A stretch of 64,000 bases of DNA from Emcibacter sp. SYSU 3D8 (GCF_039655875.1 NZ_JBBYXK010000003.1:62001-126000); one strand, 5' to 3'; counted from the stretch's first letter, positions 43,613-52,640 are shown. Made by a program: numbers and translations. The notes: a model not told the origin generated them from the letters alone.

Positions 43613-44491
43613 ATGCGCTGGAAAATCGGCGATGTCACCGTCACCCGGATTGTCGAATCGACTTTCGAGGGGCTGGAAGCCTTCCTGCCGGACGCGACGC
43701 CCGACGCGGTGCTGCGCTACGACTGGCTGCGCCCCTTCCTGACCGAAGACGGCGTGCTGAAGTTCAGCATTCACGCACTGGTCATCGAGACGCCGTCGCG
43801 CCGGATCATCGTCGATACCTGCGTGGGCAACGAGAAGCCGCGCGAGGCATTCCCCATCTGGCACATGCTGCAGACAGGTTTCCTGCAGGATCTGGAAGCG
43901 GCAGGCTTCGCACCGGAGTTCTTCGATACCGTGCTGTGCACCCATCTGCATCTCGATCACGTCGGCTGGAACACCATGCTGGTCGACGGACAATGGGTGC
44001 CGACCTTCCCGAACGCCCGGTACCTGATCGAGCGCAGCGAATTCGGCTTTCTCGACACCGAAGGCGCCGACGATGGCCAGGAGCAATGGGCGCGCGACAT
44101 GAACCGGGCCGTCATGGTCGATTCGATCAGGCCGGTGCTGGCGGCCGGACTGGTGGATCTGGTGACGCCCGATCATGTGGTGTGCGATGAAGTGCGGCTG
44201 GTGCCGACGCCGGGCCACACGCCTGGCCACGTCAGCATCCGCATCGACTCGCGGGGCGAGAGTGGCCTGATCACCGGCGACTTCATCCATCATCCCTGCC
44301 AGCTGGCCCATCCCGAGTGGTCGCTGACATCGGACTTCGATCCCGCCCAGTCGGCGCAGACGCGCGAGGGCGTGTTCGCGACCCTGGCCGACACGCCGAC
44401 GCTGGTGATCGGCACCCACTGGCCGGACCCGACCGCCGGCCGCATTGCCCGTGACGGCGGCACCTATCGTCTGGATATCCGAGGGAGATGA
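43613..44491 (+). CDS. Metallo-beta-lactamase-fold hydrolase
   Basis: 292 residues. The metal site THLHLDHVGWN (HxHxDH) is followed by PGHTPGHVS, TGDFIHHPCQ (metal Asp) and GTHWPDP. This is the N-acyl-homoserine-lactonase/alkylsulfatase-like branch typical of lactone or ester hydrolases. The ATG at 43613 is preceded by TAGGAG. It overlaps the ABM gene by four bases. A lactone or thioester intermediate of the pathway is a plausible substrate; not provable here. Confidence 0.9.
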   Translation: MRWKIGDVTVTRIVESTFEGLEAFLPDATPDAVLRYDWLRPFLTEDGVLKFSIHALVIETPSRRIIVDTCVGNEKPREAFPIWHMLQTGFLQDLEAAGFAPEFFDTVLCTHLHLDHVGWNTMLVDGQWVPTFPNARYLIERSEFGFLDTEGADDGQEQWARDMNRAVMVDSIRPVLAAGLVDLVTPDHVVCDEVRLVPTPGHTPGHVSIRIDSRGESGLITGDFIHHPCQLAHPEWSLTSDFDPAQSAQTREGVFATLADTPTLVIGTHWPDPTAGRIARDGGTYRLDIRGR

Positions 44492-44838
44492 CGATGCTGA
44501 TAGCTACCGGACGGCTGGAGACCGACCCGTCGCTGGTCCATGACCTGCTGGCCGACCTGCGCGCGGGTATCGACCGGACGCTGCAGGAGGACGGCTGCCA
44601 CTTCTATTCCTTCGCTCTCGAAGATGCCGCGGCAGGCACGATCATCACCTTGCAGATCTGGCGTGACGAGGAAGCGCTCGCCGCCCATCTCTGCGCGCCG
44701 GAACTGGGCGAGCTGGTCGCCAGGTGGACGGACCGCTTCAAGGTGCATACGAAATTGTACGATGCCGAGAACGAGCGTCCGGTCGGCGACTGGCACAACC
44801 CGGACCTGGCGCGCATGATCGCGGAAAGCCGAACCTGA
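44488..44838 (+). CDS. ABM-domain monooxygenase-like protein
   Basis: 116 residues, ferredoxin-like ABM fold: MLIATGRLETDPSLVHDLLA, DRTLQEDGCHFYSFALED, and IWRDEEALAAHLCAPELGEL. It resembles quinol monooxygenases (YgiN type). It overlaps the MBL gene stop (ATGA), so the pair is translationally coupled. Its relation to the ABM protein at 20.7 kb is only at family level. Confidence 0.84.
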   Translation: MTMLIATGRLETDPSLVHDLLADLRAGIDRTLQEDGCHFYSFALEDAAAGTIITLQIWRDEEALAAHLCAPELGELVARWTDRFKVHTKLYDAENERPVGDWHNPDLARMIAESRT

Positions 44839-44888
44839 CCGGCGCGAGCCTGTGATAGGCTGCTTCGGAACCAAGAACTGCCTGGGCC

Positions 44889-47072
44889 ATGACGCGCATA
44901 TCCAAATGGGAGATTTCGGTCGCCGCCGCGCTGCTGCTGACCGGTGCGGTGCTGATTTTTGCCGCGAACTTTTATGGCACGAGGCTGGAGGAGCGCAGGC
45001 TGCGCGACCTCGCCGTGATGGCCGCTGCCTCGCTGGAGGCCGCCGACGTGGCTGCGCTGGCCGCGAGTACCGACTATGACGGCCTCACCGGCACCCGAGA
45101 GTTCCGTGACATCCGGGCGGCGCTGGCGCGCATGCGGCAATCGATCCCCGATTCGCAGTTCATCTACCTGATTGCCAAATCGGCCGGGGACTGGCGATTC
45201 CTGGCCGATGCGGGGACGGTCGGCTCGGCGGACTATTCACCGCCCGGTCAGATCTACCGGGACGATGCGTCGGGATTTGAAACCGTGCTGCGCACCGGCC
45301 AGCCTTTCGTCGAGCCGATGGCGGAGGATCAGTGGGGTGTGTGGGTTTCCGGCGAGGCTCCGATCCTGGATCCCGCCACCGGCAAGACGGTGGCTGTCCT
45401 GGGCATCGATGTCGACGCCCGCGACTGGATCGCCCGGGTCTGGGGCTATCGCGCGGCAGGAGCCGGGGTTGCCATGCTCATCGCCGTGATCGCCGCCCTG
45501 TTCGCGATCGGGCGACGGCGTCAGGAACGCAACATCCGCGCGCTCGCCGCCCTCGAGGACAGCACCAGGACGATCATGAATGCGGCGGCGGTGGGGCTTA
45601 TGACCATCGACGAGAACGGCATCATCAGGTCGTTCAATCCGGAAGCCGAGCGCATCTTCGGCTATGCGGAGAACGACGCCGTCGGCGCCAACGTGTCCAT
45701 GCTCATGCCCGAGCCCGAACAGAAGGCCCATGATGGCCATATCGCCCGCTTCCTGGGGTCCGGCAGCAGTAATGTGGTGGGCACGGGCACCCGCGAGCTT
45801 CTCGGCCGGAGAAAGGATGGCAAGACGTTCCCCATGGAACTGAGCGTCGCCCAGATGACCACCGGCGGCAGGACCCACTTCGTCGGCAGCATCCAGGACG
45901 TGTCCGAGCGCAAGGCAACCGAGGAGAGTCTGCGGCAGGCGCAGAAGATGGAAACGCTGTCCAATCTCACGGGCGGCGTCGCGCACGACATCAACAACAT
46001 GCTGATGTCCGTGCAAACCAACCTGGAACTGGTCGAGGATCACCTCGGCGACGACCCTGCGGCGGTCGATTCCATGAGCCTGGCATTGGAGGCGCTGAAG
46101 CACGGCGCCGAATTGTCGAACCGGTTGCTGGCGTTCTCGCGCAAGCAGCCGCTGCAGCTGAAAGTCACCAACATCAATACGCTGGTCGGCGATACCTTCC
46201 AGCAGCTGAAGCGGACATTGCCGGATTCCATCAACGTCCGGACATCGCTGGCGGGCGATGCCTGGTCGGCTGAGGTCGACCCCACCCAACTCGCCAATTC
46301 GCTGGTCAGCCTCGCCTTCAACGCGCGCGATGCCATGCCCGGCGGCGGCATTTTGAGAGTCGAGACGTCAAACACCCGGCTCGACGAGGCGGATGTGGCG
46401 GATATGGAGGGACTCCGGCCGGGCGATTATGTGTCGATCACGGTCACCGACAATGGCTGCGGCATGCCGCCCGCAGTGGCCGCCCGGTCGTTCGACCCGT
46501 TTTTCACCACCAAGCCCGCGGGACAGGGCAGCGGGCTCGGCCTCAGCATGGTGTATGGGTTCGCCAAACAATCGGGCGGACATGTCAGCATCGAAAGCGA
46601 GGAGGGCAAGGGGACGAGCGTGCGGATGCTGTTCCCCCGCACCGGCGCCCAGTCCCTTGCACAGATTCCGGTTCGCACCAGGAAACCGGCGCAGGCGCAG
46701 GGTGAAACCATCCTGCTGGTCGAGGACGAGCCCACGGTGCGCGCCGGCATCAGCCGGATCCTCGGCGGCCTGGGCTATATCGTGCACGGCGCCGGCAGCG
46801 GACCCGAGGCGATGGACCTGATCGACGGCGGGCTGGCGCCCGACCTGATCCTGGCCGACGTGGTGCTGCCTGCCGGCATGAGCGGTCCGGAGGTGGCCAG
46901 CGCCGTGGTTGCGCGGGTGCCGTCGTGCAAGGTGCTGTTCATGTCGGGGTACACCGACAATATCATGGGCCATGAAGGTCGGCTCGACCCGGGTGTGGAA
47001 TTGCTGACCAAGCCGTTTCCCAGGGCGGCCATCGCGGCCAAGCTGCGCGAAATCCTGGACGTGGCGACCTGA
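44889..47072 (+). CDS. Hybrid membrane sensor histidine kinase (PAS-HisKA-HATPase-REC)
   Basis: 727 residues. Two membrane helices, about 9-29 and 190-208, enclose a periplasmic sensor domain of about 160 residues (LGIDVDARDW near its end). A PAS domain covers 222-342 (GLMTIDENGIIRSFNPEAER), then HisKA with His366 (TGGVAHDINN), GHKL boxes (NSLVSLAFNARDAM, DNGCGMP, GSGLGLSMVYG) and a C-terminal receiver (about 610-727, Asp in LILADVVLP). No output domain is encoded, so a phosphotransfer partner lies elsewhere. It is 50 bases after the ABM gene and may sense the pathway substrate. Confidence 0.92.
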   Translation: MTRISKWEISVAAALLLTGAVLIFAANFYGTRLEERRLRDLAVMAAASLEAADVAALAASTDYDGLTGTREFRDIRAALARMRQSIPDSQFIYLIAKSAGDWRFLADAGTVGSADYSPPGQIYRDDASGFETVLRTGQPFVEPMAEDQWGVWVSGEAPILDPATGKTVAVLGIDVDARDWIARVWGYRAAGAGVAMLIAVIAALFAIGRRRQERNIRALAALEDSTRTIMNAAAVGLMTIDENGIIRSFNPEAERIFGYAENDAVGANVSMLMPEPEQKAHDGHIARFLGSGSSNVVGTGTRELLGRRKDGKTFPMELSVAQMTTGGRTHFVGSIQDVSERKATEESLRQAQKMETLSNLTGGVAHDINNMLMSVQTNLELVEDHLGDDPAAVDSMSLALEALKHGAELSNRLLAFSRKQPLQLKVTNINTLVGDTFQQLKRTLPDSINVRTSLAGDAWSAEVDPTQLANSLVSLAFNARDAMPGGGILRVETSNTRLDEADVADMEGLRPGDYVSITVTDNGCGMPPAVAARSFDPFFTTKPAGQGSGLGLSMVYGFAKQSGGHVSIESEEGKGTSVRMLFPRTGAQSLAQIPVRTRKPAQAQGETILLVEDEPTVRAGISRILGGLGYIVHGAGSGPEAMDLIDGGLAPDLILADVVLPAGMSGPEVASAVVARVPSCKVLFMSGYTDNIMGHEGRLDPGVELLTKPFPRAAIAAKLREILDVAT

Positions 47073-47137
47073 CGGAACCAATCGTCTGTCCGGTGGTTTT
47101 TGCCCGGTTGGGGGCGACCTGACCAGGGAGACATGCC

Positions 47138-47512
47138 ATGTCACCGTTTCGCGTTACGATGTTTGCCGCCGCGTGCGCCCTCACGATGGGTGCTGGTACC
47201 TATGTCCATGCTGCCGATCGAACCACGGACGATGACCGTCCCGGCGTAAGGCACTGCACCAACGATCCCGATCTGGCGAGCGACCTCTACGAATATCTGC
47301 AGGATTGTCCGGCTGCCCAGGGCGTATTGAACCGGAGCGGCGCCTGGGTCGCGGTCGAAAGGGACGCTGACGGCACCCCCGGCGCAGCCGGCCGCGCGGG
47401 CGACGTCAACCGGCCGAGTGCACCGGACGGCACGTCCATGGGCTCGCCCAGCGCTCCCAGCACCGGCAATGGCGTAGGCGACCCGCCTGGCGCGCCGGCC
47501 AGGCCCGATTAG
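47138..47512 (+). CDS. Small exported protein of unknown function
   Basis: 124 residues. A Sec signal (SPFRVTMFAAACALTMGAGT, cleavage near VHAAD) is followed by a region with two cysteines (RHCTNDP, LQDCPAAQG) that could form a disulfide, and a Pro/Gly/Ser-rich disordered tail. An AGGGAG site lies upstream. It resembles nothing I can name. It follows the hybrid kinase by 66 bases, and its last four bases overlap the convergent GMC oxidoreductase gene. Confidence 0.7.
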   Translation: MSPFRVTMFAAACALTMGAGTYVHAADRTTDDDRPGVRHCTNDPDLASDLYEYLQDCPAAQGVLNRSGAWVAVERDADGTPGAAGRAGDVNRPSAPDGTSMGSPSAPSTGNGVGDPPGAPARPD

Positions 47513-49128
47513 GACCGGCGATCCGCCAGGATCATGTCCGCCGCCTTTTCGGCGATCATGATCACGGGCGAGTTGGTGTTGCCCGAGACGATGGTGGGCA
47601 TCACCGAGGCGTCGACGACGCGCAGCCCCGTCAGGCCGTGAACCCGCAGCCGGGCGTCGACCACGGCGTCCGGCCCATCCCCCATCTTCGCGGTGCCGAC
47701 CGGATGAAAGATGGTGGTCGAGATATCGCCGATTTTCGCCAGCAGTTCGGCGTCCGTTGCCACCTGCGCGCCGGGCAGCACCTCGGTGGGTTCGAACCGC
47801 GCGATCGCCTTTGCCGCCATGAGCTGGCGGGTCAGCTTGATCGAGCGCACCGCCACCTGGCGATCGTTCTCGGCCGACAGGTAGTTGGGTTTGATGGCGG
47901 GCGGCAGTCGCGGGTCCGCCGATCTGATGTGGATCGTGCCGCGGCTTTCGGGCCGCAGATTACAGACCGAGGCGGTGACCGCCGGGAATGTGTGCAGCGG
48001 CTCGCCCAGCTTGTTCGTCGACAGCGGCTGGACGTGATATTCCAGGTCGGGCGTCTCCAGCCGCGGGTCGCTGCGCGCGAAGATGCCCAACTGGCTGGGC
48101 GCCATGGACAGCGGTCCTGACCGGGTCAGCAGATATTGCAACCCCAGCTTGCCCTTGCCGAACAGACTGCCGGCCAGTTGGTTCAGGGTGACGGTGTTCG
48201 ACACCTTGAAGACGGTGCGGATTTGCAGGTGATCCTGCAGATTGCCGCCGACGCCCGAAAGCGCGTGGGCGACCGGGATGCCGAAGCCGTCCAGCACGGC
48301 CGGGTCGCCGATACCCGACAGCTCCAGTATTTTCGGCGAGTTGACCGCGCCTGCGGACAGGATCACTTCGCCCTCGGCGCGGGCTTGCTTCAGCACGCCG
48401 TTCTGGCGAAAACGGACGCCGGTGACCGTCTTGCCGTCCAGCACCAGGGATTCGGTCTCGGCGCCGGTAATGACCCGCAAATTCGGCCGGGCGCGCACCG
48501 GGTCGAGGAACGCCTTGGCCGTGTGCCAGCGCACGCCGCGTTTCTGGTTCACCTCGAAATAGCCCGAGCCCTCGTTGGTGCCCTTGTTGAAGTCGTCGGT
48601 GCGCGGGATTCCCGCCTCTTCGGCGGCATCGCGGAAGGCGTCCAGGATCGGCCAGGAGATCCGCTGCTTTTCCACCCGCCATTCGCCGCCGCTGCCGTGC
48701 AGGTCGCTGGCGCCCTTGTGATAGTCTTCGGACTTGCGGAAATAGGGCAGCACGTCGTCCCAGCCCCAGCCGGTGTTGCCCTGCTGGCGCCAGCCGTCAT
48801 AGTCGGCAGCCTGGCCGCGCATGTAGATCATGCCGTTGATCGAGGAGCAGCCGCCCAGCACCTTGCCGCGCGGATAGTCCAGCGCCCGGCCGTTCAGCCC
48901 GGCGTCGGGCTCGGTCTTCATCAGCCAGTCGGTGCGCGGATTGCCCATGCAGAACAGGTAGCCGATGGGGATGTTCACCCAGTGGTAGTTGGCGTTGCCG
49001 CCCGCCTCCAGCAGCAGCACCCGCACCGCACGGTCCGCCGATAGCCGGTTGGCCAGCACGCATCCGGCCGATCCCGCGCCGACGATGACGTAGTCCCAGG
49101 TGCCTTCGAGGGCCGCGGCCTGCTCCAC
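47509..49128 (-). CDS. GMC-family oxidoreductase (choline dehydrogenase-like)
   Basis: 539 residues from the GTG at 49128, chosen because AAGGAG lies 6 bases upstream; an ATG nine codons earlier lacks a site. The FAD loop is YVIVGAGSAGCVLANRLS, then the GMC signature YPRGKVLGGCSSINGMIYMRG, SAGAVNSPKILELSGIG, and catalytic His in TIFHPVGTAKMG with NTNSP at the end. Oxidises primary or secondary alcohols with FAD. It stands between a kinase/exported protein pair and an NTF2-like gene. Substrate unknown. Confidence 0.92.
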   Translation of the reverse strand: MEQAAALEGTWDYVIVGAGSAGCVLANRLSADRAVRVLLLEAGGNANYHWVNIPIGYLFCMGNPRTDWLMKTEPDAGLNGRALDYPRGKVLGGCSSINGMIYMRGQAADYDGWRQQGNTGWGWDDVLPYFRKSEDYHKGASDLHGSGGEWRVEKQRISWPILDAFRDAAEEAGIPRTDDFNKGTNEGSGYFEVNQKRGVRWHTAKAFLDPVRARPNLRVITGAETESLVLDGKTVTGVRFRQNGVLKQARAEGEVILSAGAVNSPKILELSGIGDPAVLDGFGIPVAHALSGVGGNLQDHLQIRTVFKVSNTVTLNQLAGSLFGKGKLGLQYLLTRSGPLSMAPSQLGIFARSDPRLETPDLEYHVQPLSTNKLGEPLHTFPAVTASVCNLRPESRGTIHIRSADPRLPPAIKPNYLSAENDRQVAVRSIKLTRQLMAAKAIARFEPTEVLPGAQVATDAELLAKIGDISTTIFHPVGTAKMGDGPDAVVDARLRVHGLTGLRVVDASVMPTIVSGNTNSPVIMIAEKAADMILADRRS

Positions 49129-49260
49129 AGCAATCTCCTTCCCGTTCGGGCGCACAGTAGCGTCCTTATCGCCCGTTGTAAGCCCGCGGCGTCATGCTAG
49201 TCTGCCTTCACGCGTGACTGATTCCGGAGGGGCCGGAGCGCGCGCAGGGGAGTTGAAAGC

Positions 49261-49755
49261 ATGAGCGATTTTACCGCCGACGAGGTCAAGGAACTCCGCA
49301 AGCTGCTGGAGATCGAAAAGATCCGCAAGGTGAAGCAGATGTACTCGCATCTGATGGATGGCCGCGACATTCCGGCGCTGGCCCAGATCGTCGCCGAGGA
49401 CTGCGTCTGCGTGTTCGGCCCGTACGGCACCTGGACCGGCCGCGACCAGATCCACAAGGGCTGGGCCGAGGTGTTCAAGAACGCGGTCCCCTATGGCGGC
49501 TTCCACGCGACCACGAACATGTGGATCGAGATGACCAGCGACACCTACGCCATCAGTCGCACCTACCTGCACGACATTTCCAACGAGCCCGACCCGCGCG
49601 CCAACCCGGTGGTCTGGTACGGCATCTATGACGAGGACTACGAGAAGGTCGGCGGCGAGTGGAAGATCAAGAAGTGCGTGCTGCAGTTCCTGTGGCCCAA
49701 GCGCATGGTCAGCGACGACTTCCCCCGCAAGATGACGCCGACCTCGTTCGGCTGA
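49261..49755 (+). CDS. NTF2/SnoaL-like protein
   Basis: 164 residues. A helical start (SDFTADEVKELRKLLEIEKI) leads into a SnoaL_4-type cone: KQMYSHLMDGRDIPALAQIV, FGPYGTWTGRDQIHKGWAEV, FHATTNMWIEMTSDTYAISR, and WKIKKCVLQFLWPKRM. No signal peptide. It differs clearly from the two paralogues at 24.9 and 30.9 kb. It is divergent from the GMC gene and convergent with a START-domain gene. Confidence 0.83.
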   Translation: MSDFTADEVKELRKLLEIEKIRKVKQMYSHLMDGRDIPALAQIVAEDCVCVFGPYGTWTGRDQIHKGWAEVFKNAVPYGGFHATTNMWIEMTSDTYAISRTYLHDISNEPDPRANPVVWYGIYDEDYEKVGGEWKIKKCVLQFLWPKRMVSDDFPRKMTPTSFG

Positions 49756-49768
49756 GGGAACGGCCGGG

Positions 49769-50203
49769 TCAGAGCGTGCTGGCGTAGACCGCCAGCCGCT
49801 CCGACATGTCGCGGTAGGCGCCGGAGAGACCCTCGGCGATGACGTCCGGGTCGGCGCCGTCATGGGGCTCGAATTCCGAGAGCCAGTCGATCCGGCACTG
49901 GCCGCCGCCCGTGTCGGTCAGCGAGATGCGGGTCCAGTAGTCCTTCATGTCGAGCGGCCGCCCCTTGGTCAGGGAATAGCGGATGGCGCGCTCGGCCTCG
50001 TTCACTTCGTCCAGCCGGTGCTGCACGGTGCCGAAGCGCGGCAGGGTGAAGTCGCGCACCATGCCGACGCCGCTGCCGGTCGTCTCCAGCGTGGCGGTGT
50101 CGCCGCCCTTGACCCAAGCCAGCAGCGAGCCGAAATCGCGCAGCACCTTCCACGCGGTCGTCGCCGGCACGTCCAGCGTCATGCCGAAATGGAACGGGAC
50201 CAT
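49769..50203 (-). CDS. SRPBCC (START/Bet v1-like) family protein
   Basis: 144 residues, a hydrophobic-ligand-binding fold (polyketide cyclase-like): MTLDVPATTAWKVLRDFGSL, GVGMVRDFTLPRFGTVQHRL, DYWTRISLTD, and DWLSEFEPHDGADPDV. The ATG at 50203 gives the usual start; a GTG two codons earlier would overlap the enoyl-CoA hydratase stop (GTGA). It is coupled to that gene. May bind or cyclise a hydrophobic intermediate. Confidence 0.83.
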   Translation of the reverse strand: MVPFHFGMTLDVPATTAWKVLRDFGSLLAWVKGGDTATLETTGSGVGMVRDFTLPRFGTVQHRLDEVNEAERAIRYSLTKGRPLDMKDYWTRISLTDTGGGQCRIDWLSEFEPHDGADPDVIAEGLSGAYRDMSERLAVYASTL

Positions 50204-50205
50204 GC

Positions 50206-50985
50206 TCACACCTGCGACTTGCCGCGCGCCTGGATGGCGGCGCGGCGCTTCTCGACCTCCTCGGGCGACACGGCCACATTGGCGGCGCGGGCGCGGCGCT
50301 GCTCGGTCTGCATGCCGTCGCCGAACGACTGGGCGAAGCCCTCGTCGATGACGCCCTTGTAGCTGACCAGCATTTCGGGGATCACCGACAGCATGTCCTG
50401 GGCGAGTTGCCGGCAGGTGGGCAGCAGATCCTCCTCGCGCGCGACCACCCGGTTGATCAGGCCCCATTCCGCGGCCTGCGGGGCCGACAGGAAGTTGCCG
50501 GTCAGCGACAGCTCCTTGGCGCGGTAGATGCCGATGGCGCGGCTCAGTTTCTGGCTCAGGCCCCAGCCCGGCATTACGCCGACACGCGCATGGGTATCGG
50601 CGAACCTGGCGTTGGGCGAGGCGACCAGCACGTCGCAGGCCAGCGCCAACTCGAAGCCGCCGGTGATGGCGACGCCGTTGATCGCGCCGATGATCGGCCC
50701 GCTGAACTTGCCCAGCGACCGGACGGGATCGCCCAAGGTGATGGTGTCGTTGGGATTGGACAGGCCCTTCTGGCCCAGCTCCTTCAGGTCGAGGCCGGCG
50801 CAGAACGCCTTGCCGGCGCCGGTCAGGATCATCACGCGGATTGCGGGATCGGCCTCCAGCTCGTCCACCGCCGCCGCGATGGCGCCGCGCAGCTCCCGCG
50901 ACAGGGCGTTCATGGCGCTGGGCCGGTTGAGGGTGACGGTGGCGATCTCGCCGGTCTTCTCGACCAGCAGCACGGGTTCGGACAT
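50206..50985 (-). CDS. Enoyl-CoA hydratase/isomerase family protein
   Basis: 259 residues, crotonase fold. Oxyanion-hole segments FCAGLDLKEL and GVAITGGFELALACD are present, the latter with one catalytic-type Glu112. At the second Glu position of true hydratases it reads ADTHARVGVMPGWG, without Glu, so it may be an isomerase or act on an atypical substrate. The start at 50985 has GGGGAG upstream. It is divergent from Rieske copy 3 and followed by the SRPBCC gene. Confidence 0.9.
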   Translation of the reverse strand: MSEPVLLVEKTGEIATVTLNRPSAMNALSRELRGAIAAAVDELEADPAIRVMILTGAGKAFCAGLDLKELGQKGLSNPNDTITLGDPVRSLGKFSGPIIGAINGVAITGGFELALACDVLVASPNARFADTHARVGVMPGWGLSQKLSRAIGIYRAKELSLTGNFLSAPQAAEWGLINRVVAREEDLLPTCRQLAQDMLSVIPEMLVSYKGVIDEGFAQSFGDGMQTEQRRARAANVAVSPEEVEKRRAAIQARGKSQV

Positions 50986-51086
50986 GGAATTCTCCCCAGG
51001 GACAGTCGGCGGCATTGTTCCGCCTAAACTATGAGGCGTCCAGAACCGTTTTGGCGTCGGCCTGCCGTCAGGACGGTTTACTAAAA

Positions 51087-51115
51087 TTGGCACATAATCT
51101 ACTATTCCTATTATG
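51087..51115 (+). promoter_or_regulatory. Rieske3 promoter with inverted repeat
   Basis: -35 TTGGCA (51087-51092), 16-base spacer, -10 TATTAT (51109-51114). A CATAAT / ATTATG inverted repeat (51093-51098 and 51110-51115) brackets the spacer and covers the -10 box, a plausible repressor site. Confidence 0.65.
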
Positions 51116-51175
51116 CTCGCGTGATGGTAAAACGGGCGTCATACTTGAGCAGGACCTTGCCGGGGAGAACGGGCG

Positions 51176-52465
51176 ATGGACGATCCCAAGTCGATTGCGA
51201 ATCTGAAGGCGCGGATGAAGTGGGAGCAGGACCGCGAGGGGCCGCCCGCGGATTTCCCGGCGCTGCCACCGCTGCCACCGGGCCGCTATGTCAGCCAGGA
51301 GTTCTTCGAGCTGGAGAAGCAGCACCTGTGGTCGAAGGTGTGGCTCTATGCCGCGCACCAGAGCCAGCTTCCCGAGGTCGGCTCCTACGTGCTGCTCGAC
51401 ATTCCCGACGCGCCGATCTTCCTGATCCGCGACAAGGACCAGAAGATCCGGGCGTTCTACAACGTCTGCTCGCACCGGGGCGCGCCGCTGGTGCGCGAGG
51501 CCTGCGGCAAGCAGTCGCTGCTGCGCTGCACCTATCACCAGTGGACCTATGACACCAAGGGCCGCCTGATTTCCGTGATGGACGAGCGCGATTTCCCCGC
51601 GCCGTTCGACAAGTCCACGCTCGGCCTGCAGGAAGTGCGCTGCGAGATGTGGGGCCCCTTCGTGTTCGTCAACGAGGACCAGAACGCGCCGCCGTTGCTC
51701 GAATGGCTCGGCATGATCGCCGACGAGTTCCAGCAGTTCGAGATCGACCAGCTGCGCCCGGCCGAGATCAAGTCCTACACCCTGGACTGCAACTGGAAGC
51801 TCACCATGGATGCATTCCTCGAGGTCTATCACATCAAGGGCATCCATCCGACGACGGTGGGCGAGTCGCTCGATCACCGCGGCGCGGTGATGGGCCTGCT
51901 GCCCAACGGCCATACCCGCATGACCTGTCCGACCAACGCGCCGCCCGCCAAGCAGCGCAAGCTGCGCGGCTACGGCGACGGCAACGTGGTGACCATGCCC
52001 AATGTGCCGGCCGGCGAAATCGCCCGCGACTATCATGTCTCGCACAACATCTTCCCCAACATCATCACGCCGGTGGGAGAGACCGCCCGCCAGTTCCTGA
52101 TGTTCTGGCCGATCTCGCGGACCCGCACCCGCGTCGACGTGGTGCATTTCGGCCGTGACTGGGGCGACGCGCCGCGCCCGGCGGGCTGGGACCCGCTGCT
52201 GGCGTTCTGGGACATCGTGATGGCCGAGGACCTGCAATTCCTCGAATGGCAGCAGAAGGCGGTGCTCTCGCCCGGCTTCAAGGGCTACCGGCTCAGCTAC
52301 ATGGAACGGCGCATCTATTATGCGCATGAGTCCATCGACCGGATGATCGGCGTCGAGAATATTCCGGAGCACCTGCGTGCCGTACCGATGATGGAGCCCT
52401 ACGAGGAAAAACCCTGGCACCACGCGGCCGAGCCGCTGAATGTGGCGGCGAACGCGGCGGAATAG
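51176..52465 (+). CDS. Rieske oxygenase, alpha subunit (copy 3)
   Basis: 429 residues. Rieske ligands are Cys98/His100 (CSHRGAPL) and Cys118/His121, but the second motif is CTYHQWTY with Gln in place of the usual Gly after His. Mononuclear iron His219 and His224 lie in EVYHIKGIH. It is not closely similar to copies 1 and 2 and belongs to a different subfamily (nearer phthalate/steroid-type or carnitine-type oxygenases in general pattern). It is divergent from the enoyl-CoA hydratase gene; no reductase or ferredoxin is adjacent. Confidence 0.92.
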   Translation: MDDPKSIANLKARMKWEQDREGPPADFPALPPLPPGRYVSQEFFELEKQHLWSKVWLYAAHQSQLPEVGSYVLLDIPDAPIFLIRDKDQKIRAFYNVCSHRGAPLVREACGKQSLLRCTYHQWTYDTKGRLISVMDERDFPAPFDKSTLGLQEVRCEMWGPFVFVNEDQNAPPLLEWLGMIADEFQQFEIDQLRPAEIKSYTLDCNWKLTMDAFLEVYHIKGIHPTTVGESLDHRGAVMGLLPNGHTRMTCPTNAPPAKQRKLRGYGDGNVVTMPNVPAGEIARDYHVSHNIFPNIITPVGETARQFLMFWPISRTRTRVDVVHFGRDWGDAPRPAGWDPLLAFWDIVMAEDLQFLEWQQKAVLSPGFKGYRLSYMERRIYYAHESIDRMIGVENIPEHLRAVPMMEPYEEKPWHHAAEPLNVAANAAE

Positions 52466-52483
52466 AGTTAGCCAACCATCGGC

Positions 52484-52619
52484 CGTCATTCCCGCGCACG
52501 CGGGAACCCAGTTCTTCATAGGGCTGGGTTCCGGCTATAGAACGAGGTTCTTTGTGATCGAGGCGCAGTGTGGCCGGAGCCCCTGCCCCGCCTGGGTCCC
52601 CGCATGCGCGGGGATGACA
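52484..52619. repeat. Repeat element with inverted ends (about 135 bp)
   Basis: The left end CGTCATTCCCGCGCACGCGG(GAACCCAG) at 52484-52511 is matched in inverted form by (CTGGGTCCCC)GCATGCGCGGGGATGACA at 52592-52619. GTCATTCCCGCG repeats are common in many bacteria. It lies in the convergent gap between Rieske3 and the MEMO1-AMMECR1 gene, where it could also end both transcripts. Confidence 0.78.
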
Positions 52620-52640
52620 GCTTTGAGGTAGACTCCCGCC

